DNA of 64,000 bases, from contig VWYX01000364.1 in NCBI GenBank assembly GCA_013396525.1, forward strand, positions 597,730 through 661,729, given 5' to 3'. The notes under the pieces were generated by a model. The model saw only the letters and a program-made list of their open reading frames with translations. It had not been told where the DNA came from and searched no databases. The DNA comes from Chaetorhynchus papuensis (lineage: Eukaryota > Chordata > Aves > Passeriformes > Rhipiduridae). Below are positions 21,878 through 35,193 of the stretch, in pieces (positions within the stretch are counted from its first letter, which is position 1; the number at the start of each line of letters is the position of its first letter). A program made the translations under genes and the position numbers.

Positions 21878-24465
21878 ACCAGTCACTGCACGTAATTTTA
21901 TTACTTGTTCACCTGTACTTAAATAACATTTGCTGGACATATTTTAATACTTTATGTGCTAGGACAACAGCAATTATAGGAATTAACTACTTAATAATTT
22001 TAGTTTCTTCCACTGATAGGGTAAATGCAATTTCAAAATATACAGCTAAAATAAAGGTACTTCCAAATGTAAAGAGAAGAAAAATCTAATCCTATATCCT
22101 GTGCCCAAGAAGAACTGAGTTAGCATAACACACAAGCTTTGGCTTTTCTGAGCTCTGTGACAGCCCACTGAGGTACAGGAGAAAAGGCTTGAGATCCATG
22201 CAAGAGGCCTAGTTTCTAGTGGAAGTCTCACTAAAATTACCATTTTTCCATTAAAAATGTCAGATTCAATAAACAGTTGTATTGGTATCAAAACTATATA
22301 AAGACCACAACACTTCTAGGGCTGTTGATTCATAAGCAGTCTGAAATCCTCCTTAATTTCAACTACGAAGAGTGATACTTCAGATAAGGCCATGTACAAA
22401 CGCTGTTCAGGAGAAATGCTAAAGATGAATAAACTGGTGGCGCCTTTCCTGGCTAAGGCCCTTCCCTCAGATAAGAGAAGGTCAGGCTGAATCTCTGCTT
22501 CAAATTCTATTTAGCTGTCCATACAAGAGGCACGGTTTTATCAGGAAAAAATCTTCACACTTCAGTATCATCATTAGTATTTCCGTATCCCTAACTTAAT
22601 TAAAAAGAAATTTTTGAGAAGTTTTCTACTGAGAAAAATCTTCCAACTAAGCCTGCCAGTGGTTTCCAGAGAATGGTGTGTTCCTAAAGTAACTCTTCTC
22701 CTAAAAAGGAGCAGGCAGGAGGAGATTTCCCCACAAATCACTATTGCCATCAATACCTTTTTTTTCTTATTAAAAGCTGTATTGTGGCTCATCAGTTACT
22801 AGTGCTGTTTGACCTTATGTTTGACACAGAAAGTGGTCCAATGATCATCATACTTTATTTGCTTAAACGGGGAGTGTCTCTGCACAAGACCATGACTCCC
22901 AGTAGCAGTATATTTTGTTAAGTGTTTTTAGTTGTGCAAAATAGAATATTCTCCCATACTGTCTGCTCAGACTTCTGGCACCAGGGCAGAACCAGGGCCA
23001 TTTTTTTTTTTTTAACAGGCTCAATAGCATTACAATGAGATTCATGGGCTGTGTTGCCATATGTCCTATGGAAGCTAGACTATGATTCACTGCAAAACCT
23101 ACAAAAATGTCAAAGTAATTTTCTGGAGCTCACTTGCTTTTCCCAGAAGACTGAGAACATGTTCTATATAGGCTTTTTATATCACTTCATGGATCTGAAA
23201 ATTTTCCAGTGGTGTGTTTTTTCTCCATGACTAACATCTGTCTCATGGCATTTCTTCCTTATGTCTCTTCTCTTCTCTAAGAAAAAGGAATCAGTGGGGT
23301 CAGTGGACTGTTTCTGCGAGGCTCACTTTTTTTACTGTTAGTCTAAACTGTGTGTATTCTGTTTCATGTTTTTACATCATTGGAGGCAAGGACAAAATTA
23401 ACTTTGCATGTAAGATTAAAAAGCAGTAGTATGTTTTTTATTTGATATGAGAGATTTTCTACAGTCTTAGAAAGTATTCCAAGGAAGAAATGTCCATATT
23501 TATAGATGTACTGTATTGTTTCAGTTTACCTGACAACCCATGGCTGTTGGTTATGTCATAAATTTAAGCAATCTTGGAGTTGTAAGTCAGCCTTTAAATG
23601 TCATGGGCTCAGATCATTAAATAATCTGATTTTTATTTTTTATTTTGTTGGTGAATTGGTTTGTTTCATGTTAATTATGTCAGCTGTATGGCAAGTATGA
23701 AATTTTAGGAGAAAAAAGGGCAAAGAATTCATCCAAAGTTTATGCTCTCATTTAAATACTAGTGTTGGCTCCTGAAGAACATTTGGCGCTCTCCCTAACT
23801 CTGCCAGTGCTATAGTCAGTTCCAAAGTGCTGTCTACTCAGTATAGGCAGAATTAGTGCAGTGTTGATAACTTTCTTGGAAAACAAACAAACAAAAATAT
23901 TTCAAATAGAAGTTTAGTTTGCTCTTACTTCTAATCCTGCCATCACTGAGTTATATATGACTTACCTTAAGTGATGTTCAGTCATTAAACTGAGATCCAA
24001 GACAGGAATGGGAAATGGAATTTTCAAGCAAGGATAAAAGAAAAAGGAAAAATATCACTGTTCATGTCATTTCAGTTTATTGACTCCTGCTTTCACTTTC
24101 CCCATAAAACTCAAGCAAAACTTATGGACAAATTTAAACTTTTAATGTGTTAACCTCTGTGAATTTCTGCTCTTAATTACAATTGAGATCATATGTGGGT
24201 ATTTTAAAAATGCTTTAACACTCTGCTTGACTGTAAATGTCAGAATGAACTGTGTTCTCAGCTGATTTGTAGAGGAAGGTTTCAGATAGTGCAATTAACC
24301 AAATTTTCTTGAGATTCATGTCCAAGCCCCCTACACCCTCACAAAGGCAAACTTTCTTTAGGGTCAATCATTCAATGTAACATAACTGTGAGTGTCTCTC
24401 TGCAAGTCCAAGATAGTCAGAAGGGTCTCAGTGACACCAGGAAATTAACTTTCTCAAAATGTTAT

Positions 24466-24530
24466 GTATGTTCTGTGCTAAAGTATGTGCTAAAAATGTA
24501 TGTTGCTGTGCTAAAGCATATGCTGGATGA
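24466..24530. repeat. Degenerate tandem duplication, about 32 bp x 2
   Basis: Two neighbouring units share GTATGTT, then CTGTGCTAAAG and a following ATGTGCT/ATATGCT word, offset by 32 bp (24466 and 24498). This is a local duplication with several later changes. Confidence 0.6.
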
Positions 24531-25854
24531 TTTATCACCAAGACACAGAGTAGTCAAAAAGAAATAATCAAGTCTAAATGGAGCTGAAACACCAGCAACT
24601 CTAGCATACATTATAAGGCTATCATATATTAGTGAAACTCTGAGGAAATCAAATTTTAAATTGGTGTGGAATCACTCCACTACTTAAAATACATTACAAC
24701 TTCAATAGCAAAGTCCCCTCTCTTCCTAATGGTAGATTGATCAGGAACTTATGAAGGGTCTCTCAGATAAAAATCATTACAACTGTATAAAGTCTTTGCT
24801 TCAGCTCTTACTTCGGTACAGTATTATTTTTGTCTTTTTCTTGCTTAGCTTTTATCTTTGTTTTCTACAAAGCAGTTTTGCAGAGGCAGAATTAGATTAA
24901 ACCCCATTAATGACGATGTATCTAGAGCAGTTAACCAGTTGGAATGAGTTCAGTGTTGGAACACTCTGTATTTCACAATTGTTAAGAGCTGACATGCAAG
25001 GAATTATTCTCCATGGAATTGAGATTCTCTTGGCAGCTTGCCCAGGTACTCCAGCACCTCACTGCAGAAAGAAGACATCTCAGCTTTACATAGATGTTTC
25101 CTGTACATTGTGGGCATGAAGACTGCCCAGAATGGCACTGTATGCATATATATTATTTCTGAGGTTTTTTTAAAGGTATTTCTAGTGCTAGCTAACCTAT
25201 CACACTCCCAGGAGAGGAATGCTTTTCAGTTATTTTGAAATCACTCTTAATTCAAACTGCCTTCAAGGTAATATGCATCACAAAATTATTGAGATCGCAG
25301 TAGCTGAATAGACAGACTTGCTACAAACATTTATAAAAGTCAGAGGTGGTGGAATGAAAATTCTTACTCCTTTATCCATGTGACTTCACAAGGTCTTTTC
25401 TACTTCCATTTCATCAAGGATTCTTTCTTTCTGCAGGCCTTAGATCTCTGATTGTGTCCAATAAGGAACTTCTTGAAGTAAGCCAATCCTAAATTTAAAA
25501 AAACCCAGTTTGTATTTGCACAACAATAAGATCTCATTCTTGAAATCCATTCAGGTAAGTTTAACCTTTCTCCATGAAACTTCAAAAATTTCTTTCTTAT
25601 TTGCAAGACAGTTTTGTCATTCCTTTCAATTAGTGTCAGTTCTTATCCTCATAGGCTTCAGTATTTTTCTGAAGCCAGGTATCATTTCCTGTGTGTGACT
25701 GATGAATTAGCAGCCTTTTATCTCAGAAGGGAATAAATTCCCTATTTTGATAACTCAAGATGTATCTTTCAGTGTGAAGTGTCTTTTCTGCTGAATCTTA
25801 TATTTTCTAGTAATCTGTACTTTAATGAAAATAGTTGACACAGAACTCTAAATG

Positions 25855-25995
25855 GGTGAACGAATGTAGCTCATTAATCGATTTTAATTAAAAAACAGGC
25901 ATTATTAAAAAACAGGTAGCCTGTTCAGAATGACAGTGGGCTTGAGGTGATTAATCTGGAAAATTTTCTTCTGAAGCTGCTATAAAAGGCCTTTA
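25855..25995. promoter_or_regulatory. Candidate conserved non-coding element
   Basis: A repeat-free segment with dense homeodomain-type sites (CTCATTAATCGATTTTAATT, GATTAATCTGG), a duplicated AAAAAACAGG word and a CpG in ATCGAT. Only the composition supports this. Alignment to other birds would decide it. Confidence 0.22.
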
Positions 25996-27714
25996 ATCTC
26001 TTTGTGCCATTCCTTCTTTCCGTTTACACTGACCAGTACTGTGCTTCTGAAAAGAACATCTGGAATTCTACAGAAAAAGCCCTAAATAAGAGATACCTTT
26101 AGGAATGGGCTTTCTTGAGGGAAAGGTACCTCAGGTGAAAAAGGCCTCTCCCTATGAGCAAGGGCTTTGTCTAAGGACTCTGTCTTGCTTTGTATTTCTC
26201 TATGAGGGGATTCTGCACTGAGTTTTAAGAGTTTGAACACCTAGATCATAATGGAAGAAGCACTGAAACCACACTGTTAGCTCAGCTGGTACAGACTGGA
26301 GATTGATTTTCCTTATCCTTGTCTTAATCTGCAGAAACAGATGCAAAGTCATAGAAACCCACCCGCAAATTGGGGGAATGGATACTCTACTGTTCATCAA
26401 GTTTGTTATAAAGAAGCCAGCAAAGAGAGCCTCCATTTGTTCACAACTGAGAGAATTTATGGGTGGGTCCAGAATACTCATACTCATCAGGATAAGGCTC
26501 TCACACTCTCTGACTGGATACTTATAATTCAAGTGTGAATATATGAATATACTTGACAAAGTGTTTCATGTCTTGACTGGTATTTTGTATTTTTTCTTTT
26601 CCTCGTTTCTCATGTATGACTGATTTTAAACCCTGATTTTATACATTGTTGGTTAGGTTGTTTGGGGTTTTTTTGTGAGATTCATTTCCTCACTAACTTA
26701 AAAAGTTGCCATAGTTAAAATGCTTTTTTTCAGAATTCTAAAATGAGGCCAGGTGCTTGAAAAATAAGCCTCCTACAAAGGATTTAGTTTAATTAACAGA
26801 GGCAGTTATGACACCACTGGGGAGACCAAGTTCACTGGTTAGACTGGTGCAGATATCAGCCTGCTGGATTTCCAGAACTCATCTGTGTCCTGAGGAAGTT
26901 TGTGTCCTGATCACAGATGACTTTGGAGAGGGATACTTGGATTTCAGTTTGCTGTTTTATTGGGTAAGAAAATAGATTCTGGTTTTAAAATATATTGAAA
27001 GCAACTGATCCATAATATGGGTAAAAAAAAATCAGTTTGACTGTTCTTGGCACTTGGAGAGGATATTTTTAAAAATACTTTAACAATTAACAGGAAATGG
27101 TGCAACTGAAATCCATTTTTAAATCAATATCAATATCTACCTCTATTTTGGATGTCTCTATAAAAGTAAATCAAAAAATATTTTACATTTTATTGGTTTT
27201 ATTTCCTTGGGCAGGGGGAAGCAGCTTGAGATTTTTGTACATTTCTATAGAGTCAAGCCATCTGCTTCTGTTTCTGTAGTGAATAATTTTTCCTTAGGAC
27301 AAAATGATTAGCTTTCTTTAATCAGTTTAGATGTATTTTATTCCTTTGCCTAGCCTGCCTTGGTATGTGTACTACCTTGGTACATATGTCTTAAATAATT
27401 TTTCTGTTTGCTTTTCTCTTACTTGGTATTAAATACTGAATATTTCATTCTATTATTTCCTTTTCCACTTTAATCTGTGAGCAGACAGCAAGCTGGAATG
27501 ATTTAAAGTGGACTATGACTTGTGCTGGGATAGCAGCCTAAGGAAAGGGAAACTGCATTCAATGAAAATTGTCTTTCTCTTACTGATGGAGGCACATTTA
27601 TTGGGGCTATCTGGCTGTGATCATTCAAGTTACCGAAACACTAAATTGTGTTTGAGTAACTTGGTCTCTAGAAAATCAGATGAATAAGGCTCTGGCATTT
27701 GTTCTCTTACCAGG

Positions 27715-28286
27715 TGCGAGGGGTTGAATTTTTTTGGATGTCGAGAGTCCACCAAGCCCCCCTATCATTTCCCCTTCTCATGTGGACAGGGGAGAGAAAA
27801 TAAGATGGAAAAGAACTCGTAGATCAAGAAAGGCAGTTTACTAGAGCAAAAATGGAAGGTTGCACTTGCACATGCGAGGGGAAAAAAATTAGAGTTTATT
27901 CTCTACTTCCCATCCACAAGCAATGTCCAGACACCTCTCAGGAAACAGGACTTCAGCATACCTAGCAAGTACTCTGGAAGGCAAAGATAAATAATGAATG
28001 CCCCCACTTTTTTCTTCTTTTTTAGCTTTTATATCTGACCAGACATCTTATGGTATGGAATATCCCTTTGGTCAGTTTGGGTCAGCTGTTCTGGTTGTGA
28101 TCCCTCCCAAGATTTTGCCCACTCCCAGTCTGCTGATGGGTGGGTGGAATGTTGGAGAGTGAGAACTGATGCTGTGCCAGCTCTGCTCAGCAGTAGCCAA
28201 AACACTGGTGTGTTATAGCCACCAGAGCAAAGCTCTGTAAGGGCTGCTATGGGGACAATAACTCTGTCTCAGACACACCCAGTACA
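27715..28286 (-). mobile_element. Solo LTR of an endogenous retrovirus with perfect 5-bp target duplication
   Basis: The element begins TGCGAGGGGTTGAAT and ends CACACCCAGTACA on the plus strand (TG...CA, 572 bp). It is flanked on both sides by CCAGG (27710-27714 and 28287-28291), an exact 5-bp target duplication. The sense strand is minus: a TATA box (AGATATAAAAG) lies near 28025-28035 and a poly(A) signal AATAAA at 27895-27900, in the right order for U3 and R. The core near 28050-28097 (ATGGTATGGAATATCCCTTT, GGTCAGTTTGGGTCAGCTGT) is related to that of the 10.5-kb LTR. No internal ERV genes are present, so this is a recombined solo LTR. It could donate a promoter to the minus strand. Confidence 0.92.
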
Positions 28287-28291
28287 CCAGG

Positions 28292-29690
28292 GTAGATAAA
28301 CTCTGCCCCAGTCCCGCTCATGGACAAGGCTGGCCAGCTGCTCACTCTTCCTCTCAGTCATCAGCTCTAGCATGGATGAGATTCTTTTGGCAGGGCAGGA
28401 TCTCCATCACTTCAGGTTGAAAGTGGTGTTCCCAACTTCTGAAACCTTTTACCTTTCAGCTTTTGAAGGAAGGGATTCTTCTTGCTCTGATAGTGCAATA
28501 TTACTTTATACTTTTTTCTGATTTACTTAGTTGCATAATGATTTATTAAATAAAACCCATATTTGATGAAGCCTTTTAATAATTTAACATTACACATAAC
28601 CTTTTCTAAATTCACATAATAATTTGTATTCTGTTATCAATGGTTTTGTAAATAAACTTGTAAAATATTGTCATGTAATTGATGCATTCATGCACTTTTC
28701 ATTTTGAAACTCTTCCCTGTCTTGATTTGTCAGTAGGGGATTAATCCCTATGCAGCCATGAAATGCGTGGAGCTAAGGTTATTCTTTCCACTCGAAAATA
28801 CCAAGTTTTGATACAGTTGCTAGAGCTAGGAGACTTCTTAATTTTCTTCATCACTGCTCTTTATGTCCCACATCATAACCATAATCTGTTTATCTAAGGG
28901 CTAATTGGTTTTCTCTTTCTTGGCAGTAATGTATGCATTCAACACATAGACTACTTTCTACATAAATTGCTTTATTGCATATTGCTGAGTTACATCAGTA
29001 TATTCTTAAATTCTACATGCCTAGACAAGTTGAAACCCTGTGGAAGACAAATATATACTTTGTCTAGACATTCTTTATACTTGGAAGCTTAAACTGGTAA
29101 CTCTGCTAGATTTCATTTGTATCTCTGTGTATTTGTTGTATATTGGGTGGCACAGGCATACACAGGGATCCACAGAGTCACACTTTTTACCACTATTAAC
29201 CGAAACTCCTAAAGCAGAGGAGTCCCAAAGACTAGAACAAAGGATTTTTCTGAACTGTAGAAACAGTGTATCTGTTACTTGTTCAACAGTTCTTTTGCAC
29301 CTCAAACACACCCACTTCGTTGGGATGCATCCTTGGAGCTATATAGGAGATGACAGGAACAGACAAGAGAAATGGTCCTTGCACTGTAGCAAGGAGTTGT
29401 AGTCAGAACAAAAGAATCAAGAAGGGAGAGTAAAAGGAGCATTCTGTATTCTGAGTTTTCTATCACAATTTGAATTCTCTTGGGAGTAAAGACAGGAAAT
29501 TACAGTTTGAAAGGTGACATGGTAAACTTCCTCATGTGTTTTGGGAATTGCCAGGAAAAGAGTTATTGAAGGTGAGAGGAAATGTTGTAGATTGAAAACT
29601 TCATCAGAGATAGCATCAAATATATAGCACAAACAGCAATTGTGTTAAAACAAGAAAACCTTGATTTAAAAAAACAGGGGAAAAAGAAAA
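28292..29690. other. No firm feature
   Basis: A moderately GC-rich stretch follows the LTR to about 28500, then AT-rich DNA. A 120-codon open frame at 29040-29402 (+) lacks splice signals and known motifs. Confidence 0.4.
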
Positions 29691-29740
29691 AAAACCTGAA
29701 AATAACCTGAAAATCATAACCTGTAAAAAATAACCTGAAA
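29691..29740. repeat. Short imperfect tandem motif array
   Basis: Four spaced copies of ATAACCTGAAA/AAACCTGAAA-type words in about 50 bp, interrupted by A runs. A low-complexity array. Confidence 0.6.
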
Positions 29741-29795
29741 GATCAGAAAAGAAAGGATTTATGCTGGTGGTGAAACTTTCTTTTCTGCTACTGAC

Positions 29796-29909
29796 CTGTA
29801 TGCTTGTGAAGATGTACTGTTGCAGCTTCAACAAATGCACCTTCAAAAAATGTTGCACAAGTTCAAATGAGTATTTGTCTAATACACTGAAAGGAAAAGG
29901 CAGCATGTC
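29796..29909 (-). other. Candidate coding exon not fitting the main chain
   Basis: Two possible acceptors open this minus-strand segment: ATACCTTTGCTGCAG at 29910 (114 nt, 38 whole codons) or CTGCCTTTTCCTTTCAG (91 nt from 29886). The donor is ATACAG|GTCAGT. The frame encodes DMLPFPFSVLDKYSFEL, then VQHFLKVHLLKLQQYIF. Directly after the 31.9-kb exon either version runs into a stop. The 114-nt version would follow the 36.7-kb exon in phase, making the two exons mutually exclusive. No family is recognised. Confidence 0.25.
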
Positions 29910-31865
29910 CTGCAGCAAAGGTATGTTCATAACAGCACTCATAAGGTTATCAAAGCATTTTATTTTCATAGATTTCCTACAATGAAGCTAATGTTTTCCT
30001 GAGGGAAGGAACTTAAGCTGGATGATAGCCTTCTTGGCAGACACTCATAAGACAAAGACTGACCCGGGGTTACTGTGAAATCTCTGAAACTTCTTGTTGA
30101 GTATATTGTCCAAAGATGTCTGTGTATACTTCTAAAAGGGTAACACATATGTCTTAAGATTTATGTGGACTTCTATTGCACCATTTCTCAATAAAAAAAT
30201 GAAATATATCACTAATGCACTAACAGCCAAAGAAGAATAAAATAAATCTGCATGGCAAGGTAGGTAGCAGAATGTGAATTGTCTGCATGGCACTAAAGAT
30301 TTAGGCTCAAAGGTCTGACTGACAGTCATATTTTATGGATTTAATTTCCAGCAAATAATTCTGCTTGTTGCTGTGGCTTTGTTTTCTGCCAGGTGGTAGC
30401 TTTCTTAGTATGTTTGAAGAGTGAAAATAAATAAATAAGATGTTTAGACAGAAATAAACAGTTTTATTAATGAAAAAAAAAACCCAAACAAAAAAATCCC
30501 TACTATCTAAAAAGAAGGAATATATAATACAGGAAAGAAAATAGGAAAAATTAAATTTTAAAACTAAAAAAGAAAATTAATTTGTTAATAGAATTAAAGC
30601 AGTGAAAGTGAATATAATCTGGTTTAATAAAATGAAAGGATCTGCAAAAGTGATTTAAGCCTTTGTCTTGAATTCTGTTCAGCCTTGATTGCCAGTTAAA
30701 AAAAAAACAAACAACCAAACAAAATAAATAGAAGTATTAGCATGAGTCAAGGTTCTTACACACATTATTCTGTTTATGAAGTGTTTGTGAATATCAATCT
30801 GTTATTCCATAATTAAATAGTTCTGTCTTTTTAATGCTCTATTACATTTCTTTATTATTTAATTTTGTTACCTCTTTTGGACTGAATTATTTTTCCTCCA
30901 GTGATCAGTAAAAATATATATGCATTATTCATGGATTTTATACTTTTAAAAAAACTTTCTAGTGTTTAACTCTTATTTGCACACAAAAACACTAAAGGTT
31001 TTGTCTGAGCTATTGAAATGAACTTTAAATCCTTGTTTTGTAAAGTTGTGGCTTTACCAACTTTAATCACATTTGTTAAATGATTGCAAAATCTTGTATA
31101 ACTCCAAATTATTTTAGGATTTCTTCATTTTCCAATATTTTTCCTGTTATTTTCACACCAGAAAAGGTGCCTTCCATGAAAAGCAGTGTTTACTTGTGGA
31201 GAAGAAAAAGTATTGCAACTTTCTGTTACTTGGTAAACGTGGAAAGAAAACATCCTCAAAAGACTATTATGGAAATTTAGCTTTCTTATTACTACAGGTG
31301 TTTGTTTCACTGCCATCACCATTGCTGTGGTCACGTCATATGAAATATTCCTTTTCTCCTGGATACACAAAGCTGTAAGCTCAGAAGACGACAAATTCAT
31401 TTTTATAACTATGACTGGTAATCCAGGTCTTTGCTGGAGGCAGTTAACTCTGTGGTGATGGAGTCTATTGTCAAACTGTGTCTTTTCCCGAGTGCTGCCG
31501 GGAAACTACTCCATACCGCTGTAGAGGTTCTATACTCTCTTTGTTCAGCTCATCAGGAAGGTCTCTCTCCTCACCCCAGTCACCCAAGGAGTGGAAATCT
31601 CCCCTTTGACTCCCACTTAGCTTGGAAGCATTATACAATTCTGGTTCCTGTCTAGTGTACGAATCTACTGGAAAGTAACATTCATGTGCCAATTGCTCGA
31701 CAAAAATCCTGCAGAAGGAATTGTTTGAACTCTAAAGCAAGAGGAGCTGCATGGAGGCCATGTGCTGAGCACCAAGGTTCATATCACAGCAGTTTTTGTC
31801 ATCTCTGTCCCTTTCCAAGAGTTTAAACAAATTGATAGCACTAGCACCACTTGTAAATAACTTAC

Positions 31866-31956
31866 ATTGATTGTTCCTTCCTGAAGTTTCTGGAATGGGC
31901 AAAATTTCCAGGAGTCTTGGTTTTACAATTTGCATGTTTTCATGTGCAGTTTTCTT
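31866..31956 (-). CDS. Candidate internal coding exon (91 nt)
   Basis: This is the best-defined exon candidate in the window. A strong acceptor (TTGTGTTTCTTGCACTCAG) and a strong donor (CAATCAAT|GTAAGTTA) enclose 91 nt on the minus strand. The open frame begins in phase 0, gives 30 codons (KKTAHENMQIVKPRLLEIL, PIPETSGRNNQ) and leaves one base. Phase 0 entry matches the exit of the exon at 36660-36866. The single leftover T is completed to TCA by the terminal exon at 20586. No known domain is visible. Introns of about 4.7 and 11.3 kb would flank it. Confidence 0.4.
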
Positions 31957-34041
31957 CTGAGTGCAAGAAACACAAGATGGTAAAAATAGTAATACTTGTC
32001 AAAAAGTAGCCCTACTTTAAATTAAAGCCTCAAGGGCCATCTGCCAGAAGAGCTCTTATGAAAAGGGAAGGCTGGTTATTGTCATTTTTCCACTGTTACT
32101 TTGGCTTGACACAAGTGTTCTGTTACGTTTAACATTTTTCCGAGCTGTAAGATGAGGTAACTCCTCCTCACGTCCGTCTTATCCATAGCACCTCAGGTTA
32201 CATCTCGATGATTCCTCTTGACAGCATGCATCAACTCTTCGGTGATGTAAACCTTCTCTGAAAACGTTAGATCTTTCCTGCTGGATGACTATTCCTGGTG
32301 CACTGTGCTGCTCCTGCTCCACGTGTTAAATAACCTGTCACCTTTTGGTGCTGCTTGTTCACAGCTGTAGTGCTTAATTACAGTCTATGCTGCTATAGAT
32401 TCAAAGATGAGAACAACAGAGAATAGATTACCTGATACATATTTTGGCCAGCTGATGGCCAAATGTGCAGCTAAATTAAATTGCTCCAACAAAAACAAAT
32501 AGTAAAGAAATAAATTAACAAAATCCATCAACTGTAATAATGATGTTGCAATGAGAACTTAAAATAGCTTCTATGTTATAACCATGATGCCTGACTGGAC
32601 CATGCTTATTATTAATTCGTAAATCTTTCAACTATAGTATAGAAAAACAAATGCTATCTTCCTCAGTTCCTCTGACCCAGAAGAAGAATCCAGACCAGAA
32701 GTACCCAAGAACTTGAACGTGTTTTCAACACTATGCTTCATGGTAAAGGGCTTCAGTTTTCGCAGGAGCTCTTGGCTTTATCTAGAACAGTGGCATGGAA
32801 TCTAGTGGAAGAAAAAAAAAGTTATTGTTCTCCAATGCCTCCCTGTAAATAAGGTTTTGTATCCCCACTCTGTCTATAAATTTGCAGAATAGTATAGTAC
32901 TAGCCCATATAGCTCTGCATAATTGCTGTTAAAAATGTTTACTGTTAAGAACAAGAAGTACTTTCTTGCACACTTTAGTGTTGAACATGATCCCCTGCCA
33001 GAGATCTGGTACAGTTCTTCTGTTTGGTTATCAGGCAGATTGTTGGGCTGCCTCTTCCAATCTACTCTTGAAGCAGAGTAGATATTTTCTGCAAACTAAA
33101 TGCACATTTAAATAATTCGAAGCATGAGACTGTTGTGTGTTCTCACAGCTTGACTTGCAAGGAAATGGTTAAAAAAAAAGACTGACAGTATGTTGCTGTT
33201 ACAAAAAGGGCTCATTTGGATAATCCCAATTTCCATGGCAGATCTATGCCAGCATAGTTTACAATAATTTATGGGAGTTGTGTCTAGGAAGATGGTAGGG
33301 GCTGAATTCTTTGCAGGAGATTTATTCAGCACCCATAAATTACACTTTGCCTTCATAGTATACTGCCTCCTTGATTATAAAAGCACACCCCTGCTTTTTC
33401 CCAAGAGAGGTCCTCAAATTTCTCCATAAAGTTTCTCTGTCTGGGTCCTGCTGAATTTCTTTTTCACCACTCCTCTTGCTGCTCTGTCCACCCCCTGCCT
33501 CACATTTCTTCCCTTTCCATCAAGACAAAAAGGAGATAGTTGTTTTCCCGTCTTTAATGAGCCCCTGAGCAGAGTGATTATTGATCATAACTGGAGTGTC
33601 AGTTTGTTTGTTTTGTGGAGATGTTCTGACAGATGTTTAGATGATATGTCAGAAAACGAGTACTCATTTGCGTGTAGAGGTGTGATAATTTCTGCTGTAA
33701 CAGCTTCATGGCGTTCATGAGAATTTGTAAGTTTTGCCTCTGTTCCTCAGCTCTTTCTTAGACTCAGATGGCTTCGATACAAATGTTTGCCACTTCAAAG
33801 TTAAGCTCATGCTTAGATGTATGTCCTGTTCAGGTCCTTAGTTAAGATACAGCAAAAGAGTCTAACAAATAAATGGAGGCAGGATGGGGAGTTTTAATCA
33901 TTTATTGATTGTAAGAAACTTGAGCTATTTTTCATTGCAATTCTGTGTGCATAAACCTTGTGTTTAGCAGAGAAAGGTACTCCTGACTGAGAAATCATTC
34001 ATTGTTAACTAAACAGTACTTGCAAACTCTTTAAAATTTAC

Positions 34042-34123
34042 CTGTTGGGGAATACTTTTCCATGAAATATTTCTTAATACGTATGCTTTTTCAACAGTCA
34101 TTATTCTGGTTTTGTTGTTTGCC
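34042..34123 (-). other. Candidate 82-nt coding exon, alternative to the 36.7-kb exon
   Basis: On the minus strand a T-rich acceptor (ATGATTTTTTTTTAAG) and a good donor (CCAACAG|GTAAAT) enclose one base plus 27 codons, including RIMTVEKAYVLRNISWKSI. Its phase-0 exit matches the 31.9-kb exon. Its entry needs a predecessor ending in two bases, which the 36.7-kb exon does not provide. It may be an alternative exon or chance. Confidence 0.25.
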
Positions 34124-35193
34124 CTTAAAAAAAAATCATATTTATTTAATTACATTAAAGTAAAATTCATTTCATAAGCATGAAAACATATCGTACTTGA
34201 CTTCCAACAAATAATATTATCTAAATATAATTAGAAATTATTGATACTCCAATGTGACCATTTATATTATTTATTTGAAGATTGAATATCTTTTAAACTC
34301 AGTAATATATTTAGTACGATGTCATTATCCACATTAAGTTTTGATATTTAACATGAAAATAAAATCTCAGTTGCTCTCTATGGGCACCTCTGAAATGAAC
34401 AGTTTGCTTCATGTTACCAAGGAAACAGATCTTTGCAAAGATATAAGGCCACTTTGATGTCATTGTAAACCACTAAAGTGGAAATCTTTAGTGTTTGTCA
34501 GCCTCTTGAGAGTAAGCAGTTTGCTCTAATCAAAATGAATATAAAATTATTCTGAGCATGTAGAAATGCAGTATTCTTGAAGCAAGCATGCTCGCTAGTA
34601 ACCACACATCTTTTTTTTTAGCAATGATTCAGGACCAAAAGAAATCTGATTACACCTTATTGAAAGATGCATAGATATCTAACCCTGCCTATTCCTGAGC
34701 AGTTTTGTTCCTGAAAATTTAAATTGGCACATGTATAACAAGTTGAAAACAATATATTATTCAATTCAGCTGCATATCGTGAGTTGCTCAAGGGGATAAA
34801 ACATGTTTATTTTTGAAGCTCACTAACAATAAAATGATTGGAACATAGAGGGGAGAAAAAACCCCAGCCAATAGCTATTGCTGTTCAGGGCTACACTGAA
34901 TTCAGAGAACAAGCCAAATCCCTTTGTGTGAAATGGCCTCACAGGCATTTCTGCTTAGGGGGTGAAATGACAGACTAAGTCACAAAAATAGTAGAAAAGA
35001 TCTACAGGGAAAAAAATAAGTCTCATTTGAAATATAAAACCCTGTTGCTGTGAATATGGAAGGTCAGTTTCTGCTTATATTTCCTTCAGGAGTTAAATAC
35101 AATGTTTATCAAATCCCAGACAAAGACAGATAGCTGTTTAATGCTTTTCAAAATAATTCTCTGGTGCCAGGAGCTAGAAAGGAGTACCAATAC

